64,000 bases of DNA from Listeria floridensis FSL S10-1187 (GTDB taxonomy: Bacteria; Bacillota; Bacilli; Lactobacillales; Listeriaceae). The stretch covers positions 1 to 64,000 of the forward strand of contig NZ_AODF01000032.1 of NCBI RefSeq assembly GCF_000525875.1, in the 5' to 3' direction. Position numbers and translations under genes: made by a program. The notes beneath the pieces were generated by a model that was not told the origin of the DNA, did not search any database, and saw only the letters and a list, made by a program, of their open reading frames with translations. Positions 55,846 to 64,000 of this stretch are shown here, piece after piece. Every line of letters starts with the position of its first letter. Position 1 is the first letter of the stretch.

Positions 55846-56603
55846 ATTTGCGTAGCGCGTACATTAAAATACCGGCAGCTACCGCTACATTTAACGATTC
55901 ACTTTTACCATAAATCGGAATATAAACTTTATGCTGAATATGCTGCTCCAAGTCTTTTGAAATACCGTTTCCTTCATTCCCCACCATGATGGCGAACGAA
56001 TCTTTACGCGAAATTTGATCATAGCTTGCTGCTGTTTCATCTAAAAACGCCCCGTAAACAGGAATTTCTTCATCATGAAGACGGAAAAGCCATTCCGATA
56101 AATCCGCTTCGATGACTGCAATATGAAAATGGCTTCCTTGCGTACTGCGAATAACTTTCGGATTGTATAAATCCGCAGAACCGCGTCCGAGAATAACCGC
56201 ATCAAATCCAGCAGCATCTGCTGTTCGAATAATCGTTCCTACATTTCCCGGATCTTGCACCGCGTCCATCAGCAAAAACTTTTTCCCGACAAGAAAAAGA
56301 AGTTCCGGTTCAGTCATTTCTACAACTGCAAAGATCCCTTGCTCTGTTTTGGTTTCGCTTAAAACCGAACTGACCTCTTCACTGATAAGTGTTACAGAAA
56401 CTTCTCCGCCAAGAAAACTATCAACAGCAGGATTTTTTTCTTCTATTATAAGTTCACGAACAAGACCATCTTGAGCTAACGCCTCTTCAACCAAATGAAA
56501 ACCTTCAATTAAATACGTGCGATGTTCCAGTCTTCCCTTTTTTTGTCTTTAATTTCTTCCACTTTTTGACGCGCTCATTCTTCGTAGATCGAATACAATC
56601 CAT
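55844..56603 (-). CDS. TrmH/SpoU-family RNA methyltransferase (one-base frameshift)
   Basis: SPOUT-fold 2'-O-ribose methyltransferase. Motif 1 DPGNVGTIIRTADAAGFDAV, motif 2 IMVGNEGNGISKDLE, motif 3 IPIYGKSESLNVAVAAGILMY. The start MDCIRSTKNERVKKWKKL at 56603 (after AAAGGAG) lies in another frame; the break is near a run of seven T at 56538-56544, and dropping one base gives KKGRLEHRTYLIEGFHLVEE. It corresponds to ysgA, next to pheS in Bacillus. Confidence 0.9.
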
Positions 56604-56695
56604 AATAGTTCTCCTTTGTAACATTTTTGTAATCTAAATCGAACTTTTATTTTTAATTCATAGTTATTACCAGTGATAAACAGGTGCCAAAAGAC

Positions 56696-57673
56696 CTATT
56701 GAAGTTGCGCAAGCCTTGCCCTGACAGCATCCTCAAGCCCTGGCTCATCTTGATAAAAGCGAGAATCCAACTGATTTTCATCCAAAACAAGCGATCTTTG
56801 CTTTAATTTAGCACGTTCGATTGAGGCAAGTCCAGCTTCAGAAGCATCCTCGCGCAACCTTTGCCGCTCTGCCATACCTTGTTTTTCCAAGTCAGCAGCA
56901 GTGACAAGCTTTATTTCAAAAGGAAACTTCGCCTCCGCTTGAAGAAGCTCATAAACGCGTAGCGCTTCCATATCCCCAGATCCAAGCAGATAACTTCCAG
57001 AGCCGAGCCTATCATCAGTAAGCACCGTTTGAAGCGCCCGCGAAAGCCCTGCCTCCGTCAAAAATGTCCAACGAATAGGTTCTGCTTGAAACAATGAAGC
57101 TTCGCTGGTTTGGCGAATCTGTTTAAAATGGTGTGCAAAAGAAGTGGTTTGATCAGGATCATCGAGTAAAAGGAAAGGAGTGAGCAAAACCACTACTTGA
57201 AAATCGCGTGCTGTAAGTTCATCTGCCAGCTTTTCTTGTTCAAGCGTCGAATGAATAAACGGATGTACTTCACTAAGTTCAAGTTCCGGCCATTTTCGCG
57301 ATAAAGCATTATAAAACGAAGTAAATAATATAAACCGTCTTACACCGGCTTCCTTAGCAAGTTTCATCAAGCGTTCAAGCGGCTCCACATTTTCTCGAAA
57401 AAAGAATTCCTGAGCCGGTTTTGGTGCGATCGTATCCGAGCTGAGTGTGGAAGTATAAAACACCGTATCCATACCTCTTAACCAACGTATAACCTCTGCG
57501 TCCGACAAGCCTGTAAAATCACCAAAGCAATGATTTTCCAAAGAAAGTTTAAGCAGTTTTTCTTGAAGCGGCGGTTTTGAGATCGAATGAACAGAGTAGC
57601 CGTTTTTTGACAGTAGTGTAATCGTTTGAAACCCAAGCACACTCGTTCCGCTCGTCACAAAAATATTTTCCAA
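56696..57673 (-). CDS. NAD(P)-binding epimerase/NmrA-like protein
   Basis: The 325-residue Rossmann-fold protein starts IFVTSGTSVLGFQTITLLSK, a degenerate dinucleotide-binding loop. DTVFYTSTLSSD, FILFTSFYNALSR and LGSGSYLLGSGD fit the extended short-chain dehydrogenase pattern. The catalytic Tyr-x-x-x-Lys is not evident, so it may be a sensor or atypical enzyme. The start is TTG 57673, eight bases after AAAGGAG. Confidence 0.75.
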   Translation of the reverse strand: MENIFVTSGTSVLGFQTITLLSKNGYSVHSISKPPLQEKLLKLSLENHCFGDFTGLSDAEVIRWLRGMDTVFYTSTLSSDTIAPKPAQEFFFRENVEPLERLMKLAKEAGVRRFILFTSFYNALSRKWPELELSEVHPFIHSTLEQEKLADELTARDFQVVVLLTPFLLLDDPDQTTSFAHHFKQIRQTSEASLFQAEPIRWTFLTEAGLSRALQTVLTDDRLGSGSYLLGSGDMEALRVYELLQAEAKFPFEIKLVTAADLEKQGMAERQRLREDASEAGLASIERAKLKQRSLVLDENQLDSRFYQDEPGLEDAVRARLAQLQ

Positions 57674-57736
57674 TGCAATCGCTCCTTTTATTGGAATGGT
57701 TCTATTGTAAAAAGAAATCAATGAAAATGCAATTGT

Positions 57737-57772
57737 AAAAAAGAAGCGCCCAATTGATGGACACTTCTTTTC
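57737..57772 (-). terminator. Terminator of the M42 peptidase gene
   Basis: On the - strand GAAGTGTCC pairs with GGGCGCTTC (with G-U pairs), followed by TTTTTTA. Confidence 0.75.
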
Positions 57773-57782
57773 GCCGTATTTA

Positions 57783-58862
57783 TCAGCCGAACGTAATTTG
57801 TTTTACCGTTTCAGCATCCAAGCGTTTGATCACTTCCGTCAAAAGTTTCACTGCTGCATCAAAATCATCACGATGCAAAATTGAAGAATGAGAGTGGATG
57901 TATCTCGTTGCAATGGTAACCGGAAGCGATGGGATACCATTACCAGTAAGATGAATCGAACCTGCATCTGTACCGCCGTTTGGAATAGCTTCAAATTGAT
58001 AAGGAATACCCAGTTCATCGGCTACATCCGTGACAAAATTTCGCAAACCAGGATGGCTTACCATGGAAGCATCATACAAAACAATTTGCGGTCCTTTCCC
58101 CATTTTGCTTTGTGCTTCTTCCGGCCGAATTCCAGGAGTGTCGCCGGCAATCCCAACATCAACTGCAAACCCAATATCTGGTTTCACGAAATGAGCCGCT
58201 GTTTTAGAACCACGCAAGCCGACTTCTTCTTGCACTGCTCCAACGCCGAAGACAGTATTAGGATGATTTTCTTTCTTCAAGTTTTTCAACACTTCGATCG
58301 CAATCGCCAGACCAATCCGATTATCCCAAGCTTTCGCAAGGAGGAACTTCTCGTTTTTCATTACCGTAAAATCAAAAGCAGGAACAATCATATCGCCAGG
58401 GCGAATTCCAAAACTTTCTGTTTCTGCTTTGTCAGTAGAACCGACATCAATAAACATCGATTTGATTTCAAATGATTTTTGCCGTTCTGCAGCCGTCATC
58501 AAATGAGGCGGTTTCGAGCCAATCACACCTGTTATTTCTTCACCAGAACGAGTGACGATCGTTACTTTTTGTGAGAGCATAACATGAGGCACCCAGCCGC
58601 CAACAGTTTGGAATTTCACGAAACCATTTTCGTCGATTTGAGTAACCATAAAACCAACCTCATCCAAGTGACCGGCAATCATAATTTTGGGGCCGTCTTC
58701 CTGCCCTTTTTTAATGGCAATACTACTACCAAGGCCATCTCTCACAAGTTCATCAGCTGAATCTTTTATGTATGATTCGAACACTTGCCGTACTTCGCGT
58801 TCATTTCCGGCAATGCCTTTCGCATCTGTTAAATCTTTTAACATTTTTAATCCTTCGTCCAT
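57783..58862 (-). CDS. M42-family metallo-aminopeptidase
   Basis: The 359-residue enzyme is of the glutamyl aminopeptidase/cellulase-M type. Metal and catalytic residues: [43 protein letters not shown] and [14 protein letters not shown]. It forms large dodecamers and trims peptides in the cytoplasm. ATG 58862 follows GGGAGGG. It is often mis-annotated as endoglucanase. Confidence 0.92.
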   Translation of the reverse strand: MDEGLKMLKDLTDAKGIAGNEREVRQVFESYIKDSADELVRDGLGSSIAIKKGQEDGPKIMIAGHLDEVGFMVTQIDENGFVKFQTVGGWVPHVMLSQKVTIVTRSGEEITGVIGSKPPHLMTAAERQKSFEIKSMFIDVGSTDKAETESFGIRPGDMIVPAFDFTVMKNEKFLLAKAWDNRIGLAIAIEVLKNLKKENHPNTVFGVGAVQEEVGLRGSKTAAHFVKPDIGFAVDVGIAGDTPGIRPEEAQSKMGKGPQIVLYDASMVSHPGLRNFVTDVADELGIPYQFEAIPNGGTDAGSIHLTGNGIPSLPVTIATRYIHSHSSILHRDDFDAAVKLLTEVIKRLDAETVKQITFG

Positions 58863-58932
58863 TTCAAACCCTCCCATTCTTCTGCCTTCATCATTATAGC
58901 AGAAAAATCCTCAGAAGCCTCTTAAAATGCAC

Positions 58933-58983
58933 AAAAGCTGAAAATTAGGAATAATATTTATCCGCTAATTTTCAGCTTTTTTC
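58933..58983 (-). terminator. Terminator of the first GH73 gene
   Basis: AAAAGCTGAAAATTAG pairs perfectly with CTAATTTTCAGCTTTT over a 16-base loop; it begins at the stop of the gene at 58984. Confidence 0.85.
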
Positions 58984-60027
58984 TTATAAATTGATCTGCA
59001 GTTTTGTATTCGTCACAAGTGTAATTGTGCTCATTACAGCAAAGCGTTGATAAAAAGAAGGTGATTTGCTTTTTGAATCTCCGAGAGCAAATTCACGACG
59101 AAAGCCTTCATGGCCAATTAATTCTTGATGCCACGTTGAGCCGCCAGTCATGAGTCCGAGGCTTTGATTTTTAAAAGGTGATTTTCCAGTTGATGCATAC
59201 ATGATTTCAACGGCATCACTATTCACCCATCCAGAATCATTGCCAAACTCAATTTGATACCAAATTTTATTATTCGCGATTTTTGCTTCGCGCAAGATTT
59301 CAATTTTAGGGTTAAAATCGCTCGAAAAACGTGCCAATAATTTTGCATGACTGTCATTTGGCGAATTCCAAACATTTAAAATGTAATTTTCTTTCATTCG
59401 ACCGACCGCATAAGTTTGAGTACCAAGAGGTTGTGTTTCCGAAACTTGGCTTTCTTTATCGTAAGTACTTAAGCCAAATTTCTCAATAATCGCAATCAGT
59501 TTCACCGAATAATTCGGATCAGAAGAATAACCCGTAGAATCAAGTGCTTTCGCAGCAAGACGATAATCGGATTGATCGACTAAATCCTGATAGAGATTTG
59601 GATTCCAGCTTGGACCGTTTGCAAACAGCTCAGCATGATCAGCCAGTGATTCGTACCACGACGGATACGCTTTAAAGCCGGCAGCCGTTCCAACGAAGGA
59701 AGCTCCATTGTGTTCTTTTGTCGGCAAATAAATTGTACGTCCATTGTACGCTCCTTTAATGCCGAATAGATTGTTCCCCTTTTTCGCAAGCTGACTCTTT
59801 CCCCAATTTGATTCGAGGATCGCTTGAGAAATCGTAATGCTCGCTAAAATCCCATGTTCCTTTTGAACTTTTTTGGCGTGCGGCGCAATCTCATTAATGA
59901 AAGCTTGTTGCGTGGAAGTTAAACGAAATGAATCGTCCGCTTTTGCTTGCATAGGAAGAGCGATCATCGAGAACGAAAGGCTCACGAGACCTATCTTAAG
60001 CAAGTGCTTCTTTGCAATTGAAAACAT
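58984..60027 (-). CDS. Secreted GH73 glucosaminidase with SH3/GW-like domain
   Basis: Signal peptide (LVSLSFSMIALPMQAKA) then a GH73 domain (residues 40-190): IAPHAKKVQKEHGILASITI, AILESNWGKSQLAKKGNNLFG with the catalytic Glu, and YSSDPNYSVKLIAIIEKFGL. A GW/SH3-like domain (about 210-275: LNVWNSPNDSHAKLLARF, WVNSDAVE) should bind wall polymers. The enzyme cuts the glycan strand and probably acts in cell separation. Confidence 0.92.
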   Translation of the reverse strand: MFSIAKKHLLKIGLVSLSFSMIALPMQAKADDSFRLTSTQQAFINEIAPHAKKVQKEHGILASITISQAILESNWGKSQLAKKGNNLFGIKGAYNGRTIYLPTKEHNGASFVGTAAGFKAYPSWYESLADHAELFANGPSWNPNLYQDLVDQSDYRLAAKALDSTGYSSDPNYSVKLIAIIEKFGLSTYDKESQVSETQPLGTQTYAVGRMKENYILNVWNSPNDSHAKLLARFSSDFNPKIEILREAKIANNKIWYQIEFGNDSGWVNSDAVEIMYASTGKSPFKNQSLGLMTGGSTWHQELIGHEGFRREFALGDSKSKSPSFYQRFAVMSTITLVTNTKLQINL

Positions 60028-60130
60028 AATGATTTTTGCACATCCTTTTTTAATAAATTTTTTATACCCTTTTGGCGTATAAAAACATGTGTTCTTTCAT
60101 AGCAACCATTTCATTCTAACAAAACTTGCC

Positions 60131-60157
60131 TGTAATATAGATTTCTTTTATATTACA
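60131..60157. promoter_or_regulatory. Inverted repeat upstream of the GH73 gene
   Basis: TGTAATATA and TATATTACA face each other with a nine-base gap, about 105 bases ahead of the gene at 60027. Possible operator. The spacing does not fit the WalR direct repeat. Confidence 0.35.
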
Positions 60158-60218
60158 AAAATTACAACAATATGAAACTCCTTCTGGTTTCAAGCTTTCC
60201 AAAAACGAAAAAAAAATT

Positions 60219-60303
60219 AAAAAAAAGGATCAAAACGCACCTTTTTGGGTCTATTGAACTATCAATAAGACAACTAAAAAGCGCTGTTTTTAATCCTTTT
60301 TAA
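60219..60303 (-). terminator. Long branched terminator of the second GH73 gene
   Basis: AAAAAGGATCAAAACGCAC (60223 onwards) pairs with GCGCTGTTTTTAATCCTTTTT, ending at the stop region of the gene at 60305, with a nested stem GTCTATTG/CAATAAGAC in the loop. A long T run follows on the - strand. Confidence 0.6.
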
Positions 60304-60304
60304 G

Positions 60305-61151
60305 TTAATTACCTTGAATAAGCTCCGCTTTGACCCAACCTGCTGTCTTTTCTCCAACAGTAAATTGAAGCCATTTTCCGGTGCTTGTTGTGGCTTTTCG
60401 AATCACGGTTATGGTATCGCGCGCATAATAGGCAAGCGATTCATTTTTTGTTGCGCCAGGAAGGCCATAAGGCATACCATAAACGGTTCCATCTGCATCT
60501 TTTTTAACCCTTGCTTGATATGAAACACGCTTATTCGTGAGCCATTTTGCCCCAACCTGATCATAACTCGTCAAATCATAAGTTTCGATCAATGATGTTA
60601 GCTTTGACGCATACGTCGGATCGGTCGCATAACCCGCATCCATAATCGCTTGAGCCGCAGCTTTATAATCCTTTGCTTCAATAACCGAACGGTACTTGTC
60701 TTTTGCCCAAGAAGTCCCGTTTAAAAATAAAGCAGCATGATCATCGAGCGATTCATTCCAGCTTTGGTACTTGCGGAAGTTGGCTTTTATTTCAATCCAT
60801 TTTCCATCTTGAAATTCCTTAGTCGTCATGTTAACGATTGGAGCTCCGGCAGAAGCCTTCACACCGAATAGATTATTTCCTTTTTGGGCAAGCGCACTTT
60901 CGCCCCAATTTGACTCGAGAATAGCTTGAGCAAGTGTGACGCTTGTTAAAATATTATGTTCTTTTTGAATTTCCTGAGCGCGCGGCAAAAGCTGATTGAT
61001 AAAGCGTTGTTCTTTATTTCCGTAAGCAGGATCTGGCGCCGTATACTCCAAGTAAACATTTCTAAGCATGGCAGCTACGATAAACACTAAGACGACGGCC
61101 ACGCAAATTCCAGCTAACATATAGATGCGTCTTTTTTTTCTTTTTCGTCAT
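60305..61151 (-). CDS. Membrane-anchored GH73 glucosaminidase (one-base frameshift near the start)
   Basis: A Lys/Arg-rich start precedes one membrane helix (AGICVAVVLVFIVAAMLRNV). The GH73 domain reads LPRAQEIQKEHNILTSVTLAQ, AILESNWGESALAQKGNNLFG, then TDPTYASKLTSLIETYDL. A C-terminal SH3/GW-like domain (VSYQARVKKDADGTVYGMPYG...WLQFTVGEKTAGWVKAELI) follows. The start is cut off by eight T at 61132-61139; with seven, it reads MTKKKKRRIYMLAGI from ATG 61151. A TTG a few codons further upstream fits the ribosome site better but needs a second correction. Confidence 0.88.
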
Positions 61152-61295
61152 TTTTTTTCAAATAAGCATCTCCTTCTGTCTGCTATAGCTTAACGATACT
61201 GGAAAAACAGACAGAAATCAATCCGCCTTGCGCCTAATTTTACATTTCATGGACAAATCTTAAGCTTTTCTTTCCCGTCTACTATTTCTTGCACA

Positions 61296-61340
61296 AAAAA
61301 CTCGCAGCAGTGTGATAATTAACAATTTCTGCGAGTTTTT
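61296..61340 (-). terminator. Terminator of the secreted protein gene
   Basis: AAAAACTCGCAG pairs perfectly with CTGCGAGTTTTT; TTTTTTGTGC follows on the - strand. Confidence 0.82.
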
Positions 61341-61365
61341 GCGCGTTAAAACGAGATGAACGAAT

Positions 61366-62063
61366 TTATTTTACTTGCACATGCATAGTTACGGTTGTAC
61401 TGATTCCGAATCGATCTGTGTAGGAATAATGCGTATCAAAATTGGCTTGAACATTCGCGACATAGTCTGGTGAGGCTGTAAGTTGATTTCCTCCAACTCC
61501 CGGCCAAAGTGACTCATTATACGAATAAGCGTATATGTATTTTAAGTTTGGTGCTTTATTCCCTGCAAAATCAGTGGCATACGCCCAAAAGTCTGAACCT
61601 TTTTTTGACCTGGATTGTTTCATCATATAAATAAAGAATGGGCGGTGTTTCAGCTGGTGTAAAGGAAGATTTATCCATCAACTGGATGCCTTTATCAAGT
61701 ATAGCTCCTGTTTTACTTTTAAGTGTACCAACCACATATGCGCTTGGTTTTTTAAATGAGATAGCATATTCTGTAATCGTATAATCGGATTCTGTGTCTT
61801 TCCATGACAGTTCTGTTTTTTTACTTCCAACAACATGGTCATAGCTGTCATAGGCAGTCCACTCAAACGATCCTACTTCGCCTTTATAATGTCCCTTTGC
61901 TACTAAACTCGATTTAAAAAAATGTCATTTCATTTGGATTAAACTGCGGCAAGTTGGAACTGTAAATTTGATCCCCTAACTGAACATCCATTGCATTTGC
62001 CAAGCTTGGTACGATAAAGATTAAACTTAAGCTGAATAAAACAATTGCTGCTGCTTTTTTCAT
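61366..62063 (-). CDS. Secreted protein of unknown function (two frameshifts)
   Basis: Signal peptide MKKAAAIVLFSLSLIFIVPS, cut near LANA; ATG 62063 is nine bases after AAGGAG. Three frames join after removing one base in each of two runs of seven (61916-61922 and 61600-61606): ...NEMTFFKSSLVAKGHYKGEV and ...YDETIQVKKGSDFWAYATDF. The whole would be about 231 residues, rich in Tyr, Ser and Thr, probably beta-strand, ending RFGISTTVTMHVQVK. No family is recognised; an adhesin-like or wall-associated role is only a guess. Confidence 0.65.
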
Positions 62064-62294
62064 TTTTTCCATCTCCTTTTTTGTTAACGTTTTCATCATA
62101 AATTTTATCATCTCCCCTTTGCTAATTCTGTTTAGAATTCTCGACAATTTGATGAATGTTTTGTGAACTTTTCAATATTTCGTTTCTAAGTAGATGTAGA
62201 AAAAGCACTTCTAACTCTCCTCTACAACATGCTTTAAATGGATAAAGCTTTATGTGTCATCTGAGCAACTTTTGATGTTAAGTCTTCACTAAAT

Positions 62295-62331
62295 AAAAAA
62301 TCCCTCATCAGAAAGCTGATGGGGATTTTTT
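62295..62331 (-). terminator. Terminator of the NAD(P)-binding gene
   Basis: AAAAAATCCCTCATCAG pairs with CTGATGGGGATTTTTT (one G-U) over four bases, five bases after the stop. Confidence 0.87.
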
Positions 62332-62336
62332 ATCCT

Positions 62337-62972
62337 TTATTTCATACCCAATGTAATACGTTCACGTAAATGCTTGGCATTCACCATTTCATCTACGAAG
62401 CCAAGTGCGTAATCAGCATAACTAATTTCGCTTTCGCCAGCCGAATTGGCTAGGAGATTGTCGTTTCCAAGTTGATATTCGCCGGTTCTTTCCCCCTCAG
62501 GGTTGAAAAATGCTGACGGACTAATATATGTCCAGTTGAGTGCACTTTCTTGCTCAAGCTTCTTCAAACCTTCGCCCATATTGCTTGCAGTCGGTAAAAA
62601 AGCATCCGGAAAGTCTGGTGTATCCATTAAGCGCGTTGTTTTTGCAGGATCAACATATAGGCTACCTGCTCCGCCAACAACCATCAAACGAATCTCTTCA
62701 TGTCCTTTCAAAAGATCAACCAAATGTGCAAGAGAAGTTTGATGCATCTCTTCTTTGCCGATCGGTGCGTTAAAGGCATCTACGACAATATCTTCATCTT
62801 TTATATCATCAAAAGTTAAATCAAATAAATCTTTCTCTAAAACTGCTACTTTCGGATTCGTGATTTTTTCTTTGTTACGGACAATTGCTGTAACCTCGAT
62901 ACCACGTGATAAAGCTTCCTCCATAATTAAATGTCCTGCTTTTCCCGATGCTCCAATAATTGCTACTTTCAT
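62337..62972 (-). CDS. NAD(P)H-binding protein (YwnB/NmrA-like)
   Basis: The 211-residue protein begins KVAIIGASGKAGHLIMEEAL with an intact GASGKAG nucleotide loop and has VDAFNAPIG, LMVVGGAGSLYVDP and NWTYISPSAFFNPEGERTG. It resembles YwnB-type flavin- or NADPH-dependent reductases. ATG 62972 is eight bases after AAGGAGG. A 19-base operator lies just upstream, matching one before the Rrf2 gene, so both are probably under that regulator. Confidence 0.88.
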   Translation of the reverse strand: MKVAIIGASGKAGHLIMEEALSRGIEVTAIVRNKEKITNPKVAVLEKDLFDLTFDDIKDEDIVVDAFNAPIGKEEMHQTSLAHLVDLLKGHEEIRLMVVGGAGSLYVDPAKTTRLMDTPDFPDAFLPTASNMGEGLKKLEQESALNWTYISPSAFFNPEGERTGEYQLGNDNLLANSAGESEISYADYALGFVDEMVNAKHLRERITLGMK

Positions 62973-62990
62973 TTCCATTTCCTCCTTATA

Positions 62991-63009
62991 TGTAACTATA
63001 TTAGTTACA
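62991..63009. promoter_or_regulatory. Rrf2-type operator before the NAD(P)-binding gene
   Basis: TGTAACTATATTAGTTACA is a near-perfect 19-base palindrome and matches the site at 63472-63490 at 17 of 19 positions. Confidence 0.8.
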
Positions 63010-63032
63010 AATTATTCTTTATGTAAGACGAA

Positions 63033-63458
63033 TCATAGATTCGTCTTACTTGGCATATTATGAATAATATCCTCTAAACTAACATCTTTCAATTCTGCTT
63101 CCATTTTGCTTTGTGCCGCGATAAAGGTTTCATCAAGTGCTGCTTGAATATTTGCTCCGACAAAGCAGTTCGGATTAGGATTTTTATGCATATCAAACAA
63201 CTGTTTTGAACCTTCGACGGCTGTGTAAATCTGATAAAGCGAAATTTCAGCAGGCGAACGCGTCAAATAAGTAGCACTTAAACCTGGGCTTGAGTGCAAA
63301 ATACCGGCTTTTTTTAACAGACTCATAATCCGTCTAATCACAACCGGATTCGTTCCAACACTTGCCGCAATATGATCAGAGGTTATTTGCTTGCTGCGCT
63401 CGCTGTCAATCAGCACTAAAATATGAACCGCAACACTAAAACGCGTAGAAATGGCCAT
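63033..63458 (-). CDS. Rrf2-family regulator (YwnA-like)
   Basis: The 141-residue protein has the Rrf2 winged helix (RFSVAVHILVLIDSERSKQ, ITSDHIAASVGTNPVVIRRI). Only one cysteine (NPNCFVG) is present, so it lacks the Fe-S cluster ligands of IscR/NsrR types and groups with YwnA-like members. AAAGAGGTGAGG precedes the ATG. It is in tandem with the YwnB-like gene, as in Bacillus ywnAB. Confidence 0.9.
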   Translation of the reverse strand: MAISTRFSVAVHILVLIDSERSKQITSDHIAASVGTNPVVIRRIMSLLKKAGILHSSPGLSATYLTRSPAEISLYQIYTAVEGSKQLFDMHKNPNPNCFVGANIQAALDETFIAAQSKMEAELKDVSLEDIIHNMPSKTNL

Positions 63459-63471
63459 TTCCTCACCTCTT

Positions 63472-63490
63472 TGTAACTATTATAGTTACA
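63472..63490. promoter_or_regulatory. Rrf2-type operator before the Rrf2 gene
   Basis: TGTAACTATTATAGTTACA, a 19-base palindrome right before the regulator gene, implies autoregulation. Confidence 0.82.
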
Positions 63491-63508
63491 GGTCGTTTGA
63501 TTGTCAAT

Positions 63509-64000
63509 TTATTTGTTTTTCGACTGTCCGAAAATACGTCGAAATGCTTTTTCAAGAAAATACATCCTGCTTTGATATTTAAATGCTACCGTACGATTTT
63601 TTAGCAAAGCGGTAAACATCTTTTGCTTGCGCAAAGGTAGTTTTGAAAATACTTTACTGCTATCTGTTTGATTTAAATAGGCAATAACGCGTTCACGAAT
63701 CGCTTTAAAATCCGATTTGGGTGCAGTAAACAGCCATTCAATCATTGAAAATAAATCAATCTCAAGGAACTTATAGGTTTTAGCTTCTATCAGTTCACTG
63801 TCCCCTGAGCTTTCAAATGCAGCATCACACACACAGAGAGCATCTAAGCGGTCATTAACCATTCGCAGATTATTTTTCTGTTGCGTGATGGAGCGGCTTT
63901 TTGAAGTACGATACCTCCAGTAATAGCCAACGCAAGGCAGCAAGTTGACATGCTCAGCTTTTAAATAAGCCGGTAGCGTAACTGGAATGTCTTCAAACGT
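63509..64000 (-). CDS. Glycosyltransferase (GT2-like), C-terminal part
   Basis: The frame is open to the window edge and gives 163 residues: TFEDIPVTLPAYLKAEHVNL, LPCVGYYWRYRTSKSRSITQ, then KNNLRMVNDRLDALCVC. The ED-x-P-V followed by a Tyr/Arg-rich stretch and a helical tail (KYQSRMYFLEKAFRRIFG) is common in Firmicute family 2 glycosyltransferases of wall polymer or polysaccharide synthesis. The catalytic N-terminal half lies outside the window. Confidence 0.7.
   Translation of the reverse strand, partial: TFEDIPVTLPAYLKAEHVNLLPCVGYYWRYRTSKSRSITQQKNNLRMVNDRLDALCVCDAAFESSGDSELIEAKTYKFLEIDLFSMIEWLFTAPKSDFKAIRERVIAYLNQTDSSKVFSKLPLRKQKMFTALLKNRTVAFKYQSRMYFLEKAFRRIFGQSKNK

Noticed and set aside
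57783-58862. Annotation of the M42 enzyme as an endoglucanase
   Set aside because: The metal-ligand motifs are those of M42 aminopeptidases; the cellulase name in this family is a historical mislabel.
60131-60180. TGTAAT repeats considered as a WalR box before the GH73 gene
   Set aside because: Two TGTAAT copies on the - strand are nine bases apart start to start, not the eleven needed for the TGTWAH-N5-TGTWAH direct repeat.

Overview
The window looks like a core chromosomal segment of a low-GC Gram-positive bacterium of the genus Listeria or a very close relative. The gene order (rnhB-rbgA-sipZ-sipY-sipX-clpX-tig, proBA, treB-treC-treR, rdgB-rph-racE, lysC-uvrC-trxA-mutS2-polX-cvpA-zapA, rnhC, ung, an MmpL-type exporter, an ABC transporter, pheTS) matches, from memory, the region around lmo1215-lmo1273 of L. 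monocytogenes, read backwards. Protein divergence and the differing accessory content suggest a more distant Listeria species, but the species cannot be fixed from the sequence alone.

Layout. 1-210: tail of an IS transposase abutting the rnhB terminator. 0.2-7.6 kb: RNA and ribosome maintenance, three signal peptidases I, ClpX, trigger factor and a repeat-helical protein. 7.9-9.2 kb: three small XRE regulators. 9.3-12.3 kb: proline synthesis and an alpha/beta hydrolase. 12.9-17 kb: trehalose uptake and hydrolysis with a clear TreR operator and a cre-like site. 17.1-22.8 kb: small membrane peptide, YitT protein behind an attenuator-like hairpin, amidase, small proteins, and a UvrA-like ATPase divergent from a double-MerR regulator. 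22.9-28.2 kb: accessory island with a LysM/Apf wall protein, a HAD phosphatase, small membrane and secreted proteins, decayed lipase-like genes, a cas-less CRISPR array and an integrase remnant, ending at tRNA-Arg(UCU). 28.3-42.1 kb: nucleotide hygiene, cell-wall precursor, DNA repair and division genes. 42.2-50.1 kb: MarR-controlled MmpL exporter and an FtsX-type ABC exporter. 50.2-56.6 kb: pheST under a T-box, an ECF-type S component with a DUF4430 lipoprotein, HxlR regulator and rRNA methylase. 56.7-64 kb: dehydrogenase-like proteins, M42 aminopeptidase, two GH73 glucosaminidases, a secreted protein of unknown function, an Rrf2 regulator with twin operators, and a truncated glycosyltransferase.

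More than a dozen otherwise normal genes, including pheS, tig, rnhB, uvrC and treB, are interrupted by single-base frameshifts. Most sit in A/T runs of 7-9 and are cured by removing one base. This points to homopolymer errors in the assembly rather than gene decay, and those genes are described as full-length with the shift noted. The broken genes at 26.7-27.4 kb and 28.0-28.1 kb look truly decayed. The most interesting items are the orphan type II-like CRISPR array in a decayed tRNA-linked island, a secreted protein with a permuted-papain (LRAT-like) signature, the hairpin just ahead of yitT, the UvrA-like/double-MerR pair, and the overlapping DUF4430 lipoprotein and S-component genes.
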